NCBI GenBank assembly: GCA_947455215.1
Contig: CANGNA010000010.1
Location: forward strand, 1 to 64,000
Source of the DNA: Chitinophagaceae bacterium
GTDB lineage: Bacteria > Bacteroidota > Bacteroidia > Chitinophagales > Chitinophagaceae
Length of the DNA stretch: 64,000 nt
Direction of reading: 5' to 3'
Part shown: piece after piece, positions 38,542-48,054 of the stretch
How positions within the stretch are numbered: the first letter of the stretch is position 1
How the letters are laid out: the number at the start of each line of letters is the position of its first letter
The notes under the pieces: generated by a model
The model's database searches: none
Seen by the model: the letters and a program-made list of their open reading frames with translations, nothing else
What the model was told of the DNA's origin: nothing
Position numbers and translations under genes: made by a program

Positions 38542-41103
38542 ATGCACCAGAGCGGAGCAGATACATATACAATTATTGCCCAGACCCTCGGCCACATTGG
38601 CGAGGTAGTGATACGTGTGTCGAACGAGAAGGTGGTAACGGATGTATGGGGCGATGCGGGCAAGCAACTGGTGACGGCCGGAGCAACGCTGGACAGTGCG
38701 CCATTATTACTGAAGTACAAGACAGAGATAGAAAAGGCCATTGCAGCGCGTTGCGATATACGAAGTGCTACCGAGGTGCAGATATTCAGCATATGTGCGG
38801 ATAAGGATGGCATTTACATAGTAGTGCTGCCACACGCCATGGCAGAGCCAAGGCTGCAGGAAGAACGCTGGAAAACAGCGCTGGATGCAGCCGGTGACGG
38901 TATGTGGGATATGGACATGGTTACGGGAGATGTAGTATTCTCCGACAAGTGGCATAGAAATTTTGATCAGTATTTTAATAAAATAAATAACCGCGACGAG
39001 TGGCGCACTATTGTACATCCTGATGACTTTGCGATGTCGAGGGAAAAGATAGCGCTTTATGAAAATGGCGACTCAACCCACTATACGTGTGAGCTACGCT
39101 ACCGGTTAAAGGACGGTGGCTATAAATGGGTGCAGAGCTCCGGCGTGATTATCCGGAAGGCTGCCGATGGCACGCCACTGCGGGCTATTGGTACCCACCT
39201 GGATATTGACGAGCGAAAGAAAAATGAACAATTACATTCTTCAACACAACAGTTATTGTCTACGCTGATCAGCAACCTGGAAGATGGCCTGGTAGTGGTA
39301 GACGATGTGCCGCAGATACTGTTTGCCAACCAGGCATTCTGCGACATATATGACATAGAAGAGTCGCCTGAAGAGTTTGCAGGTACGCCGATAGCCCATA
39401 GCATTGCTGCGCGCAGCCTGAAGGTAAAAGATCCGAAGAAGTTTGCGGCGCGTGCGGAAGAAGTGCGTGCGGCCCGGAGGCTGGTGAGGAATGATGAGAT
39501 AGAGCTTTTAAATGGTAAGACCTACAGCCGGGATTACATACCTATATCGCTTGGCGACGGCAGGAACGCAGAGATATGGAAGCTGAGGGACATAACTGAA
39601 GAGAAGAATGCCAATAAGCGATTTGAAGAGCAGCGGCTCTTCTATGAACGGATACTCAATAACATGCCAGCAGATATTGCTGTACATGATTCAGAACATC
39701 GTTTCCTGTTCATTAACCCGAATGCAGTGAAAGACGACGTGTTCCGTAAATGGCTGATAGGAAAGCGCCATGCCGACTATGTAGCCTACAGAAACCTGCC
39801 TGTTTCGATAGCGGAAGAAAGGGAGCAGAGATTTGAAGCATTATTAGCCAAGAAGGGTCTGGTAGAGTTTACAGAACGGCTGGTAGGGAGAGATGGCCAG
39901 GTGTCTTATCACCTGAGGCGATTGTCCCCGGTATTTAATGAGGCAGGCAGCCTGGACCTTGTTATAGTATATGGCGCTAACATAACCGAGCTGGTACTGG
40001 CACAGCAGGAACTAAAGAAGAGCAGAGATACATTTGCTAATGCCTTTAATTATTCCGGCACGGGCATGGCCCTACTTAGTCCTGACGGTAAGTGGATAGA
40101 AGTAAATAATGCACTGTGCGAGATAACCGGCTATACCCGCGAAGAGTTGTTGAACGTAACGTACAGAGAGATCACCTTTCCCGGAGATCTGCCCGGAGAT
40201 GATATTGCGATAAACAAGTTGCTGAATAAGCGGGAACAATATGTGATATTGGAGAAGCGCTATGTGTCCAAAAATAACAGGATCATATGGGTATTACTGA
40301 ATGTATCGCTGGTGTGGAATGAAGACGGTACGCCTGGATTCTTCATTGCACAGATATCTGATATCACGCAACGTAAGGAACTGGAGTCGGAGTTGAAGCG
40401 CAAGAACACAGAACTGGAAGCGGCCAGGTTGAGCCTTGTGAATAAGATAGGGCAGATGAATGAGCTGAACCATATGATAGCACATAACCTGCGTGGCCCT
40501 GTGGGTAATATCAAGATGTTGTCTGACCCCGACGAACACTCGTTTGACGCATTGGAGAAGGATGAGGTGATGAACCTGATACACCAGAGCAGTGTAGCAC
40601 TGATAGACAGCCTGAATACGCTGATGGAAACAGCGGAGATAAAGCTGAACAAGGATATAACCTATGATGATTGTGACTTTAATGAAGTGATACACAACAT
40701 CATTAACCAGCTGCATGCCACTATATACGAGAAGCATGCACAAATAGAAGTAAGGCTCGAAGAGGCTTCGATGAAGTATCCGAAAGCTTACCTGGAGAGT
40801 ATATTATATAATTTGCTGAGCAACGCACTTAAGTATACCCTGCCTAATCGCCCGACGGAGATAATAGTATCGACTAAGAAGGAAGACGGGCACACGGTGC
40901 TACGGGTAAAAGATAATGGCATTGGTATAGACCTGAAACGCTTTGAACACAAGCTCTTCCACCTGAACCAGATATTCCATTCGGGATATGACAGTAAGGG
41001 TATAGGGTTATTCATCACCAAGACCCAGGTAGAATCTTTGGGTGGCACCATCTCTGTAAAGAGTGAGCCGGACAAAGGAGCTGAGTTCATTGTTGTATTT
41101 TAA
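38542..41103 (+). CDS. Multi-PAS sensor histidine kinase inside the polysaccharide operon
   Basis: The 853-residue protein has no membrane helix or signal peptide and should be cytosolic. After an N-terminal domain of about 100 residues that I cannot classify come about four PAS units: near 115-235 (WKTALDAAGDGMWDMDMVTG), 240-360, 365-495 and 500-620 (NYSGTGMALLSPDGKWIEVN). A coiled coil leads to a HisKA-like helix with the phospho-acceptor histidine in HMIAHNLRGPVGNIKML. The ATPase domain has YNLLSNALKYT (N box), VKDNGIGIDL (G1) and SKGIGLFITK (G2). No response regulator is adjacent. The ATG at 38542 is preferred to a TTG at 38518 inside wecB. It is joined tightly to wecB (10 bases) and to the heparinase gene (3 bases). 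Confidence 0.92.
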   Translation: MHQSGADTYTIIAQTLGHIGEVVIRVSNEKVVTDVWGDAGKQLVTAGATLDSAPLLLKYKTEIEKAIAARCDIRSATEVQIFSICADKDGIYIVVLPHAMAEPRLQEERWKTALDAAGDGMWDMDMVTGDVVFSDKWHRNFDQYFNKINNRDEWRTIVHPDDFAMSREKIALYENGDSTHYTCELRYRLKDGGYKWVQSSGVIIRKAADGTPLRAIGTHLDIDERKKNEQLHSSTQQLLSTLISNLEDGLVVVDDVPQILFANQAFCDIYDIEESPEEFAGTPIAHSIAARSLKVKDPKKFAARAEEVRAARRLVRNDEIELLNGKTYSRDYIPISLGDGRNAEIWKLRDITEEKNANKRFEEQRLFYERILNNMPADIAVHDSEHRFLFINPNAVKDDVFRKWLIGKRHADYVAYRNLPVSIAEEREQRFEALLAKKGLVEFTERLVGRDGQVSYHLRRLSPVFNEAGSLDLVIVYGANITELVLAQQELKKSRDTFANAFNYSGTGMALLSPDGKWIEVNNALCEITGYTREELLNVTYREITFPGDLPGDDIAINKLLNKREQYVILEKRYVSKNNRIIWVLLNVSLVWNEDGTPGFFIAQISDITQRKELESELKRKNTELEAARLSLVNKIGQMNELNHMIAHNLRGPVGNIKMLSDPDEHSFDALEKDEVMNLIHQSSVALIDSLNTLMETAEIKLNKDITYDDCDFNEVIHNIINQLHATIYEKHAQIEVRLEEASMKYPKAYLESILYNLLSNALKYTLPNRPTEIIVSTKKEDGHTVLRVKDNGIGIDLKRFEHKLFHLNQIFHSGYDSKGIGLFITKTQVESLGGTISVKSEPDKGAEFIVVF

Positions 41104-41106
41104 TGT

Positions 41107-43002
41107 ATGGGCATAGCAGGTAAAATAAGCAGGATAGTGAACCTGGCCGGTAATATGGGCATGCGGTATATGCGTTTCCGTGCCGGGCACGAGGTGATGC
41201 GCCGTTCGGGCTTGCTGAAGCGAAAGTTTCCCGCGGCACCTGAGTATAAACAATACCTGACCCTTGCTGAGTGGAAAATGCTGCCGGTGAGCTTTTTCTT
41301 TGCATCGCGTGAGGCACTTAACTTTCCGAAAGATCCGGATAACGATCTTAAAAAACGTTACGAGCAACTAAAGAGTGGCAAGCTGCTCTTGTTCAATAGC
41401 ATAGTCGCTGATCTTGGTAAAGACTACGATTGGGTGACCAACCCCGATAGCGGCTATAAATACGATAAACATAAGCATTGGACAGAGATTCCCGACTATT
41501 CTAAGGAAGCGGGAGATATAAAATTTGTGTGGGAGAAGTCGCGTTTTTCTTACATCTATGATATTATCCGTTACGATTATCATTATGGCGAAGACTGCAG
41601 CCAGATGGTATTTGCCGACATATTGAGCTGGATAGATAATAACCCAGTAAACTGCGGACCCAACTACAGGTGCAGCCAGGAGATGTCGCTACGCGTATTG
41701 AACTGGACATTTGCCTTATACTATTACAGCAATTCGCCTAATCTTACGGAGGAGGTATTCAATAAGATGCAGCATGTCATTTACTGGCATATGCATCATG
41801 TATATCACAACATCAATTTCTCCCGCATTGCGGTTAGGAACAACCATGCTATAACGGAGACGCTCACTCTATACCTTGCAGGGTTGTTATATCCTGCTAT
41901 GCCGGGTGCTGACACCTGGAAGAAGCGGGGCAAAGCATGGTTTGAAGAGGAGGTAGCCTACCAGGTGTATGATGATGGCACCTTCCTGCAATACTCTATG
42001 AACTACCACCGTATAGTAGCCCAGCTGCTGACGTGGGGGATAACGCTTGCTGATAACAACAAGGAGCGTTTTGCAGATGTGGTATACCAGCGTGCCAAGC
42101 GATCGTTTGTGTTCTTACGTACCTGCATGGTAGACGAGAATGGCTACCTGCCCAACTATGGCGCTAATGATGGTGCGCTGTTCTTCAGACTGAGTAATGC
42201 TGAGTACCGCGACTACAGGCCGCAGCTGCAGGCGCTGGCGCTTGCGGTGGGTTCGGAGCTGAAGTTCAATGACCATAATGAGGATGCCTTCTGGTATGGT
42301 ATCTTTGAAAATGCCCGTAAGACATGGCAGCCCGCCAACGGAGTGCATACGTTTGAAAAGGGCGGCTACTACATCATTCGCGAGCCGGAGACACTGACAT
42401 TCATAAAATGCGGCGGTTATAAAGACAGGCCACAACATGCAGATAACCTGCACCTGGACATTTGGTATAAGGGTGTGAACATGCTGCCGGATGCTGGTAG
42501 CTATAAGTATAACACAGATGATGTAACTATCCGCTACTTTAGCGGTACGGCATCGCACAACACCGTGATGCTGGATGATAAAGACCAGATGCTGAAAGGC
42601 GGCCGCTTTATCTGGTATTACTGGACACAATTGGAAGGTGCACAGCTGATTGAAGAGAACGGTGAGTATATATTTGAGGGCATTATACATGCGTTCAGCT
42701 ACATCAATAAGGGTATCGTGCATAGCCGTACCGTAACCAAGAAAAAAGGAGTAGGCGCGTGGACTGTAAGCGATAAGGTAGCCAACAAGCCGGAACAGAT
42801 GCAACTGCGCCAGTTGTGGCACATAATGCCCAAGGCCGCGAAGCAGGTGAAGATTGCGGCAAAAGACAATGCAGGCAAAGAGTTGAAAGCGGCATCGCAG
42901 CAAGGGTGGCATTCATCGCGCTACGGAGAGAAAGAGCCGGTGAATGAACAGGTGTTCAGCACGAGTGCAGATGCTATTGAGACAACAATAAAGATAAGTT
43001 AG
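41107..43002 (+). CDS. Heparinase II/III-family protein (alginate-lyase-like)
   Basis: The 631-residue protein has an alpha/alpha-toroid N-terminal half, with GPNYRCSQEMSLRVLNWTFA, SRIAVRNNHAITETLTLYLA and DGTFLQYSMNYHRIVAQLL carrying the usual Asn/His/Tyr lyase residues. The beta-sandwich Hepar_II_III half has RDPQH-like RPQHADNLHLDIWYKGVNML and FSGTASHNTVMLDDKDQM. Such proteins cleave uronic-acid-containing polysaccharides; within biosynthetic clusters they are thought to trim or modify the polymer during assembly. No signal peptide is visible, so location is uncertain. It is translationally close to its neighbours (3 bases after the kinase, 12 before the GT4 gene). Confidence 0.88.
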   Translation: MGIAGKISRIVNLAGNMGMRYMRFRAGHEVMRRSGLLKRKFPAAPEYKQYLTLAEWKMLPVSFFFASREALNFPKDPDNDLKKRYEQLKSGKLLLFNSIVADLGKDYDWVTNPDSGYKYDKHKHWTEIPDYSKEAGDIKFVWEKSRFSYIYDIIRYDYHYGEDCSQMVFADILSWIDNNPVNCGPNYRCSQEMSLRVLNWTFALYYYSNSPNLTEEVFNKMQHVIYWHMHHVYHNINFSRIAVRNNHAITETLTLYLAGLLYPAMPGADTWKKRGKAWFEEEVAYQVYDDGTFLQYSMNYHRIVAQLLTWGITLADNNKERFADVVYQRAKRSFVFLRTCMVDENGYLPNYGANDGALFFRLSNAEYRDYRPQLQALALAVGSELKFNDHNEDAFWYGIFENARKTWQPANGVHTFEKGGYYIIREPETLTFIKCGGYKDRPQHADNLHLDIWYKGVNMLPDAGSYKYNTDDVTIRYFSGTASHNTVMLDDKDQMLKGGRFIWYYWTQLEGAQLIEENGEYIFEGIIHAFSYINKGIVHSRTVTKKKGVGAWTVSDKVANKPEQMQLRQLWHIMPKAAKQVKIAAKDNAGKELKAASQQGWHSSRYGEKEPVNEQVFSTSADAIETTIKIS

Positions 43003-43014
43003 AGATAACTGCTA

Positions 43015-44253
43015 ATGAATATACTACTACTACATCAGTACTTTTTGGAAGAGGATGATCCGGGTGGGTCGCGGTGGAACGAGCTGACGCGAGTATGGAC
43101 CGATATGGGACACACGGTTACAGTACTGGCGGGTATGATGCACGCCAATGGCCATGAAAAAAGGGAAGAGTACAAGGGTAAGCACTTTGTAAAAAAGCAG
43201 CAAGGCAATGTGACCGTATGGCGTTGCCACGTATCAGAATCGTATAATAATGGTTTTGCCGGCAGGCTGTGGGGCTATTTTTCGTTCATGTTCTCATCGT
43301 GCTACGCAGGGTTGTTCAAGGCGAAAGGGAAATTCGATGTGGTGATCGTAACGTCTCCGCCGCTGTTTGTTGGTGGTAGCGGTTATCTCATTTCGCGCCT
43401 TAGGCGCATGCCGTTTGTCTTTGAAGTGCGCGATCTGTGGCCGGAATCGGCGATAGATACTGGTGTGCTTACCAATGGTATGGTCATCAAGCTGGCCTAT
43501 TGGGTAGAGGGTTTCATTTACAAGAGTGCTAAGCTCATTAATGTATTGACACCGGCATTCTACAAAACGCTAAGGGATAAGAAGAACATACCCGAACGCA
43601 AGCTGATACAGATAAGCAATGCGTCAGACTTCAGTTTATCGGAGAAGTTGCTGGAAAATTTTGATGCGGCTGCATTCCGCAAAGAACATGACCTGGAAGG
43701 CCGCTTTGTGATCACTTATGTAGGGGCACACGGCGTGGCCAATCACCTGGAGCAGGTGATAGACGCCGGAGAGGCGTTGAAAGACACCAACGTACTGTTC
43801 CTGCTGATAGGGCAGGGGATGGAAAAGGAACGACTGAAAAAGCTGGCTGCCGACCGTGGTGTGACCAATGTACGTTTCCTTGATCCTGTGCCTAAGGCAG
43901 AGGTGTTCCGGTATATCCTGGCCTCGGAAATGGGTGCATCGGTACTGAAGCGTGTAGATACTTTCAAGACGGTATACTCTAATAAGACATTTGATTACAT
44001 GTCTTGCAAGAAGCCGATATTGATGGCTATAGATGGTGTGTCGCGCGAGTTGTTGGAAGACGCGGGTGCAGGCAGTTATGTAGAACCTGAGAATACTGCA
44101 GAGTACAACAGGATCATCCGCGAATACCTGGCTAACCCCGGCAGACTGAAGACAGAAGGGGAAAGCGGGTATGCTTACGCCAAGGAGAACTTTGATCGCG
44201 AAGTATTGGCTAAGAAGTATATCCATTACATTAGCGGCATCATTAAAAAATAG
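43015..44253 (+). CDS. GT4-family glycosyltransferase (WbuB-like)
   Basis: The 412-residue GT-B enzyme transfers a sugar from a nucleotide donor to a lipid-linked acceptor at the inner face of the membrane. The N-terminal domain starts NILLLHQYFLEEDDPGGSRW, as in WbuB-type enzymes, followed by VVIVTSPPLFVGGSGYLISR and PFVFEVRDLWPESAIDTGVL. The C-terminal donor domain has FVITYVGAHGVANHLEQVID, RFLDPVPKAEVFRYILASEM and a PILMAIDGVSRELLEDAGAG segment with the acidic donor-site region. It is the fifth gene of the operon, 5 bases before the sugar transferase. Confidence 0.92.
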   Translation: MNILLLHQYFLEEDDPGGSRWNELTRVWTDMGHTVTVLAGMMHANGHEKREEYKGKHFVKKQQGNVTVWRCHVSESYNNGFAGRLWGYFSFMFSSCYAGLFKAKGKFDVVIVTSPPLFVGGSGYLISRLRRMPFVFEVRDLWPESAIDTGVLTNGMVIKLAYWVEGFIYKSAKLINVLTPAFYKTLRDKKNIPERKLIQISNASDFSLSEKLLENFDAAAFRKEHDLEGRFVITYVGAHGVANHLEQVIDAGEALKDTNVLFLLIGQGMEKERLKKLAADRGVTNVRFLDPVPKAEVFRYILASEMGASVLKRVDTFKTVYSNKTFDYMSCKKPILMAIDGVSRELLEDAGAGSYVEPENTAEYNRIIREYLANPGRLKTEGESGYAYAKENFDREVLAKKYIHYISGIIKK

Positions 44254-44258
44254 CACCC

Positions 44259-44894
44259 GTGGAGATACAGCATAGCGCAGCCCAAAAGGTATACATTGGT
44301 ATTATAAAACCCCTGGCCGACATTTTCGTAGCCCTTGTGGTATTCATTGTATTGCTGCCGGTATTTGCAGTGCTGGTATTGCTGCTTACCATTGCTAACG
44401 ATGGTAAGCCATTCTTCTTTCAGCCACGGCCGGGTAAGCGGGAGAAGATATTCAAAGTGGTGAAGTTCAAGACGATGAATGACAAGAAAGATAAGGATGG
44501 CAACCTGCTTTCTGATGCCGAACGGTTAACGCCCGTAGGTGCTTTCATTCGTAAGACGTCGCTCGACGAACTGCCGCAGATGATCAACGTTATCAAAGGC
44601 GATATGAGCATCGTAGGGCCACGCCCGCTGCTGGTAGAGTATCTGCCGCTGTATAACGAAACGCAAAAGCACAGGCACGATGTGAAGCCGGGCATCACCG
44701 GCTGGGCACAGACCAACGGCCGCAACGCCATAGGCTGGAAGCAAAAGTTTGAGTACGATGTGTGGTATGTACAGCACATATCCTTCGCACTCGATTTTAA
44801 GATACTGCTGCGTACCGTTGCAAAGGTGTTCAAGTCGGAAGGTATCAGTTCTGATACCAGCGTTACAATGGAGAAATTCAAGGGGGAGCACTAA
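44259..44894 (+). CDS. Undecaprenyl-phosphate sugar-1-phosphate transferase
   Basis: The 211-residue monotopic membrane enzyme (PglC/WcaJ catalytic-domain type) starts a repeat unit by moving a sugar-1-phosphate to undecaprenyl phosphate. A membrane-inserted helix (IFVALVVFIVLLPVFAVLVL, residues about 18-40) is followed by FFFQPRPGKREKIFKVVKFK, the catalytic SLDELPQMINVIKGDMSIVG and PRPLLVEYLPLYN, then KPGITGWAQTNGRNAIGW. The start is GTG (44259). It is the last gene of the operon and ends 12 bases before the converging recO stop. Confidence 0.93.
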   Translation: MEIQHSAAQKVYIGIIKPLADIFVALVVFIVLLPVFAVLVLLLTIANDGKPFFFQPRPGKREKIFKVVKFKTMNDKKDKDGNLLSDAERLTPVGAFIRKTSLDELPQMINVIKGDMSIVGPRPLLVEYLPLYNETQKHRHDVKPGITGWAQTNGRNAIGWKQKFEYDVWYVQHISFALDFKILLRTVAKVFKSEGISSDTSVTMEKFKGEH

Positions 44895-44906
44895 AGCCTC
44901 CCTTTT

Positions 44907-45638
44907 TTAGTGGAGTATAGTTTGCAGTACCTGCAGCGATCGGATATTGCTCATGTGCTGGGTATGCCTTTGCAGGAATGCTATATACCATTCGGTAAGG
45001 CGCATACGCATGGTGGAGGTCATTTCTGTATGTTCCAGTGTGTCATAGTTGCCGGTGGCTATCAGAGTGGTCAACATTCTGCAATCTGCATCGTCCATAT
45101 AGGGCGGCAGCGATGGCAAGCCGGCAGTATAGCCACCTTCCTGCAGGTTAAGGTGTGGGGTGTCAGGGCTGTAGTTTCCCTTTAGTTCATACCCCAGCTC
45201 GCGGCTGCAATTGATGATGAAGTAGAGTGGAAAATTACCTACATGGCTGCGTGATGTTTTGTCGAGCGTTACGAAATATTGATAGGTAAAATCGAATAGC
45301 TCGGGTTGTGGTGCTGCTTCAGGCAACAGGCGTAGTAATACTTCCACAGAGAATAATGCTACGCTGTTTTTAATGATGTCTTCCAATACCGTAGTATAGA
45401 TATAAGCGGGCTGAAACTCGCGTATATGCTGCATGTTCTTGCTCTGTTGGTGGTAGATGACCATGTCGAGGAGTGTGCCGGGCTGTAGCAGGCCTGCGCG
45501 ATTGCGTGCGGCTTTGCTGCTTCTTACACCTTTCACCATGTAGGTCTGTACGCCATATAGCGATGTAAAGATCGTGGACACAAGACTGCTTTCCCCATAT
45601 TTTACCGATCGCAGTACTATGCCCTGTGTATTCTCCAT
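44907..45638 (-). CDS. recO: RecO, DNA repair and recombination mediator
   Basis: The 243-residue protein helps load RecA onto SSB-coated single-stranded DNA together with RecR. The N-terminal OB fold is typical (TQGIVLRSVKYGESSLVSTI, LYGVQTYMVKGVRSSKAARN, AGLLQPGTLLDMVIYHQQSK), followed by a helical domain with EVLLRLLPEAAPQPELFDFT. The usual zinc cysteines of other RecO proteins are not evident, as is common in Bacteroidota. It lies 18 bases downstream of porZ on the same strand and is probably co-transcribed with it. Confidence 0.9.
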   Translation of the reverse strand: MENTQGIVLRSVKYGESSLVSTIFTSLYGVQTYMVKGVRSSKAARNRAGLLQPGTLLDMVIYHQQSKNMQHIREFQPAYIYTTVLEDIIKNSVALFSVEVLLRLLPEAAPQPELFDFTYQYFVTLDKTSRSHVGNFPLYFIINCSRELGYELKGNYSPDTPHLNLQEGGYTAGLPSLPPYMDDADCRMLTTLIATGNYDTLEHTEMTSTMRMRLTEWYIAFLQRHTQHMSNIRSLQVLQTILH

Positions 45639-45656
45639 TCTGTGCCTGTGCAGCTA

Positions 45657-47945
45657 TTAGTTCATGAATACCATCTTGCCGGCATAGGTCTGCGACCCAT
45701 CGGTGTTGGAGGCAAAGATGAGGTATACGCCAGATTGTGGCCTGTGGCCTTTATAGTCGAGACCATTCCATACTGCCTGGCCGCCGAGGGCTGTTGTGCG
45801 GTATACCAGTTGCCCGTTGATGTCGGTAATGCGGACATCGGCATTTGCGGTGAGGCCCTTTATAGCTATTGTTCCTTTGTAATTGGTAGGCACAGGGTTG
45901 GGGAACGTGACTACGGTCGATGCTGTTTCCGCACCTTCGGTAGCTGTACTGCGGTAGCACATCAGGCCCTGGTCGGTGCCAATGTACACGTCTCCGGTCA
46001 CATCGTCAATAGTTATCTTCTGTATCTTATTAGATGGCAGTGGACTATTGTCTGTAGTGAAGCGGTAGATGATCTTGCTGTTGCCGGCATCAGGCGATAG
46101 CAGCCACACACCATTGTTAGTGCCTATCCACTTGCGGTTGGCGCCATCAACAGCGATCGACTGTACGGTTTCGCCTGCAAACAGGTAACCTGCATATTTA
46201 TCGTATTGTACGATCGGTATTTCTGCATCGCAACGTTGCGCAAGGCAGCTGGATGCATTGTACAGTATGCCTATACCATTCACCGTGCCTATCCACAGGT
46301 TGTCGTTCTTATCTATGGCTATGCTGCGTACGTCTGCATCGGGCAGGTTGCCCACGCCGCCACCTCCTGTCATATGGTACGTTACGTCATCACTCGGGTC
46401 GGAGAAAGTGCCCTTGGTATCGTAGCCGATAACACCACCGCCATAGCGGCACAGGTACCATACATGGCCCGAATTATCGAAAACCAACGGGCCTCCGGCG
46501 TTGGGGTAGTTGCGCGTATAGTTCAGGTGGTATTTGTACCAGTTGGCCGTGGCTTTTTCCCGCACATATAGTTCGTGGAAGGAACCGAACATGGTCACCC
46601 ACAGATTATCATCCTTATCAATGCCCGTACCTACTACCTGGTAAAAGTCGATGGAGCCGTTTGGAATACTTGGTTCCAACGCAGATCCATCTTTGTAGGT
46701 TGTGTTGGAGTCGTTGGCCTTTAATTCAAAAAGACCCCCGGAGAAAGAACCTGCGTATACTGTGCCGTCATTCTCGTCTTTGGTTATACTCACAAAGTCG
46801 AGTGTTTTGTAGGATATAGGCGGGTAATTATATGTACTGAATTGGCGCCACTTATCGTTCCTGAGATTAGAGAACCCGGTAAGGTTATTGTTGGCATGGT
46901 ACACATCATCGAAGCCACCATGTGCTACCCATATATCCCGGTTGTGTGCGTAGATATCGTAAGAGTTAGGGTCGGATGGACCATTGGGGGTATTGGGGAA
47001 GTAGCGTCCCGACAAAGGGCTCCACGCCAGTCCGTGATACATGCCGCCTATCCATATATTGCCGTCCGGCAGCTGTATGACCTTAGTAAAACTATCAACA
47101 AACACGATAGAATCGACCTGGCTAAAAAAGGTATCCATGATCCGCACCTTACCAAACTGGCGGATGAAATAGTTGTTGTTGCCACCATCTATACCTGTTA
47201 TACCCACAGTGTCGTTGGTATACACCGCAGCGGCGGTGTCTGACTGTAGCTGATAGATGATATGGCTGGTAGACATGGTGAGCTTGTTATTGAGCACCTG
47301 TATGTCTTTAAATACATGTACGCTATCAATGCGCTGCCATACCTGGAAGTTCTGCAATTGCGGGTTGTTCTTACTGGCACGATACAAGCCATTGGGTGTA
47401 GCGGCATAAAAATAACCGTTGTAAGCGGTGAAGCTATTGATAGCCAGCAGTTGGTTGTTGACAAAGAACTGATAGGTCTCTTCAAAGCTTTGTTCGTCCA
47501 GGTCTATTACCACCACGCCAAGCGATGTGCTGAAATACGCCTTGCCGTTCTCTGTGTAAACGGAGTTGATCTTTTTATCGCCTGCTACTGTTTTCAGTTT
47601 CAGGTCGGGGATGTTATAAAAGGTGTTATTCTTAAACAGGTCGATATTGGAGTTGGTATAGCCCAGCACTACGGTATTGCTTTTCTTATCGTAGGCCACA
47701 CACTGCATGCCGATATCAGACATGCCGTTCACCTTGCTGTACGTGGTTGTTTCCAGCGTAGCAGGATCCATGGTGAAGAAAGCCTGCTGGCATATGTTGA
47801 AGATCAGAGACCCATCGGTGGCCATACCGTAGGTGGTATTATAGGGCAGCAACGAGCTCCAATAACCTATAGGCTTTTCCTGGGCATGGGTAACGAACGC
47901 CATGAAAAAGGTAGATATAAAAAATAATATGTGTTTATGGCGCAT
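45657..47945 (-). CDS. porZ: PorZ-like T9SS protein: two-propeller surface component with C-terminal domain
   Basis: The 762-residue protein has a signal peptide (MRHKHILFFISTFFMAFVTHAQ). The body consists of two beta-propellers with two-component-regulator-propeller repeats, such as DIQVLNNKLTMSTSHIIYQ, IAIDKNDNLWIGTVNGIGIL and KITIDDVTGDVYIGTDQGLM. The N-terminus (GYWSSLLPYN, KVNGMSDIGMQCVAYDKKSN, TVVLGYTNSNIDLFKNN) is the pattern of PorZ, which belongs to the T9SS cell-surface attachment complex with PorU, PorV and PorQ and handles anionic lipopolysaccharide. The C-terminus (VTFPNPVPTNYKG, DINGQLVYRTTALGGQAVWN, SGVYLIFASNTDGSQTYAGK) resembles a sorting signal. A TTG at 47954 would add three residues; the ATG at 47945 fits the signal peptide. 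PorZ naming is from memory of the family. Confidence 0.82.
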   Translation of the reverse strand: MRHKHILFFISTFFMAFVTHAQEKPIGYWSSLLPYNTTYGMATDGSLIFNICQQAFFTMDPATLETTTYSKVNGMSDIGMQCVAYDKKSNTVVLGYTNSNIDLFKNNTFYNIPDLKLKTVAGDKKINSVYTENGKAYFSTSLGVVVIDLDEQSFEETYQFFVNNQLLAINSFTAYNGYFYAATPNGLYRASKNNPQLQNFQVWQRIDSVHVFKDIQVLNNKLTMSTSHIIYQLQSDTAAAVYTNDTVGITGIDGGNNNYFIRQFGKVRIMDTFFSQVDSIVFVDSFTKVIQLPDGNIWIGGMYHGLAWSPLSGRYFPNTPNGPSDPNSYDIYAHNRDIWVAHGGFDDVYHANNNLTGFSNLRNDKWRQFSTYNYPPISYKTLDFVSITKDENDGTVYAGSFSGGLFELKANDSNTTYKDGSALEPSIPNGSIDFYQVVGTGIDKDDNLWVTMFGSFHELYVREKATANWYKYHLNYTRNYPNAGGPLVFDNSGHVWYLCRYGGGVIGYDTKGTFSDPSDDVTYHMTGGGGVGNLPDADVRSIAIDKNDNLWIGTVNGIGILYNASSCLAQRCDAEIPIVQYDKYAGYLFAGETVQSIAVDGANRKWIGTNNGVWLLSPDAGNSKIIYRFTTDNSPLPSNKIQKITIDDVTGDVYIGTDQGLMCYRSTATEGAETASTVVTFPNPVPTNYKGTIAIKGLTANADVRITDINGQLVYRTTALGGQAVWNGLDYKGHRPQSGVYLIFASNTDGSQTYAGKMVFMN

Positions 47946-48041
47946 AAGAAACAACGAACGTCAAATTTATTACAAATAACGGACAGGCGCTGTTAATATT
48001 GTACCGTTGGGGCATTGCATAGCATTAGCGCAGTAATACTT

Positions 48042-48049
48042 TATATTTG
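48042..48049 (+). promoter_or_regulatory. -7 box TATATTTG for murI
   Basis: Exact TAnnTTTG match, 5 bases before the ATG at 48055 and 14 before the ATG at 48064. Transcription should begin at about 48055, so the GTG at 48049 cannot be the start. Confidence 0.55.
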
Positions 48050-48054
48050 TGGTC

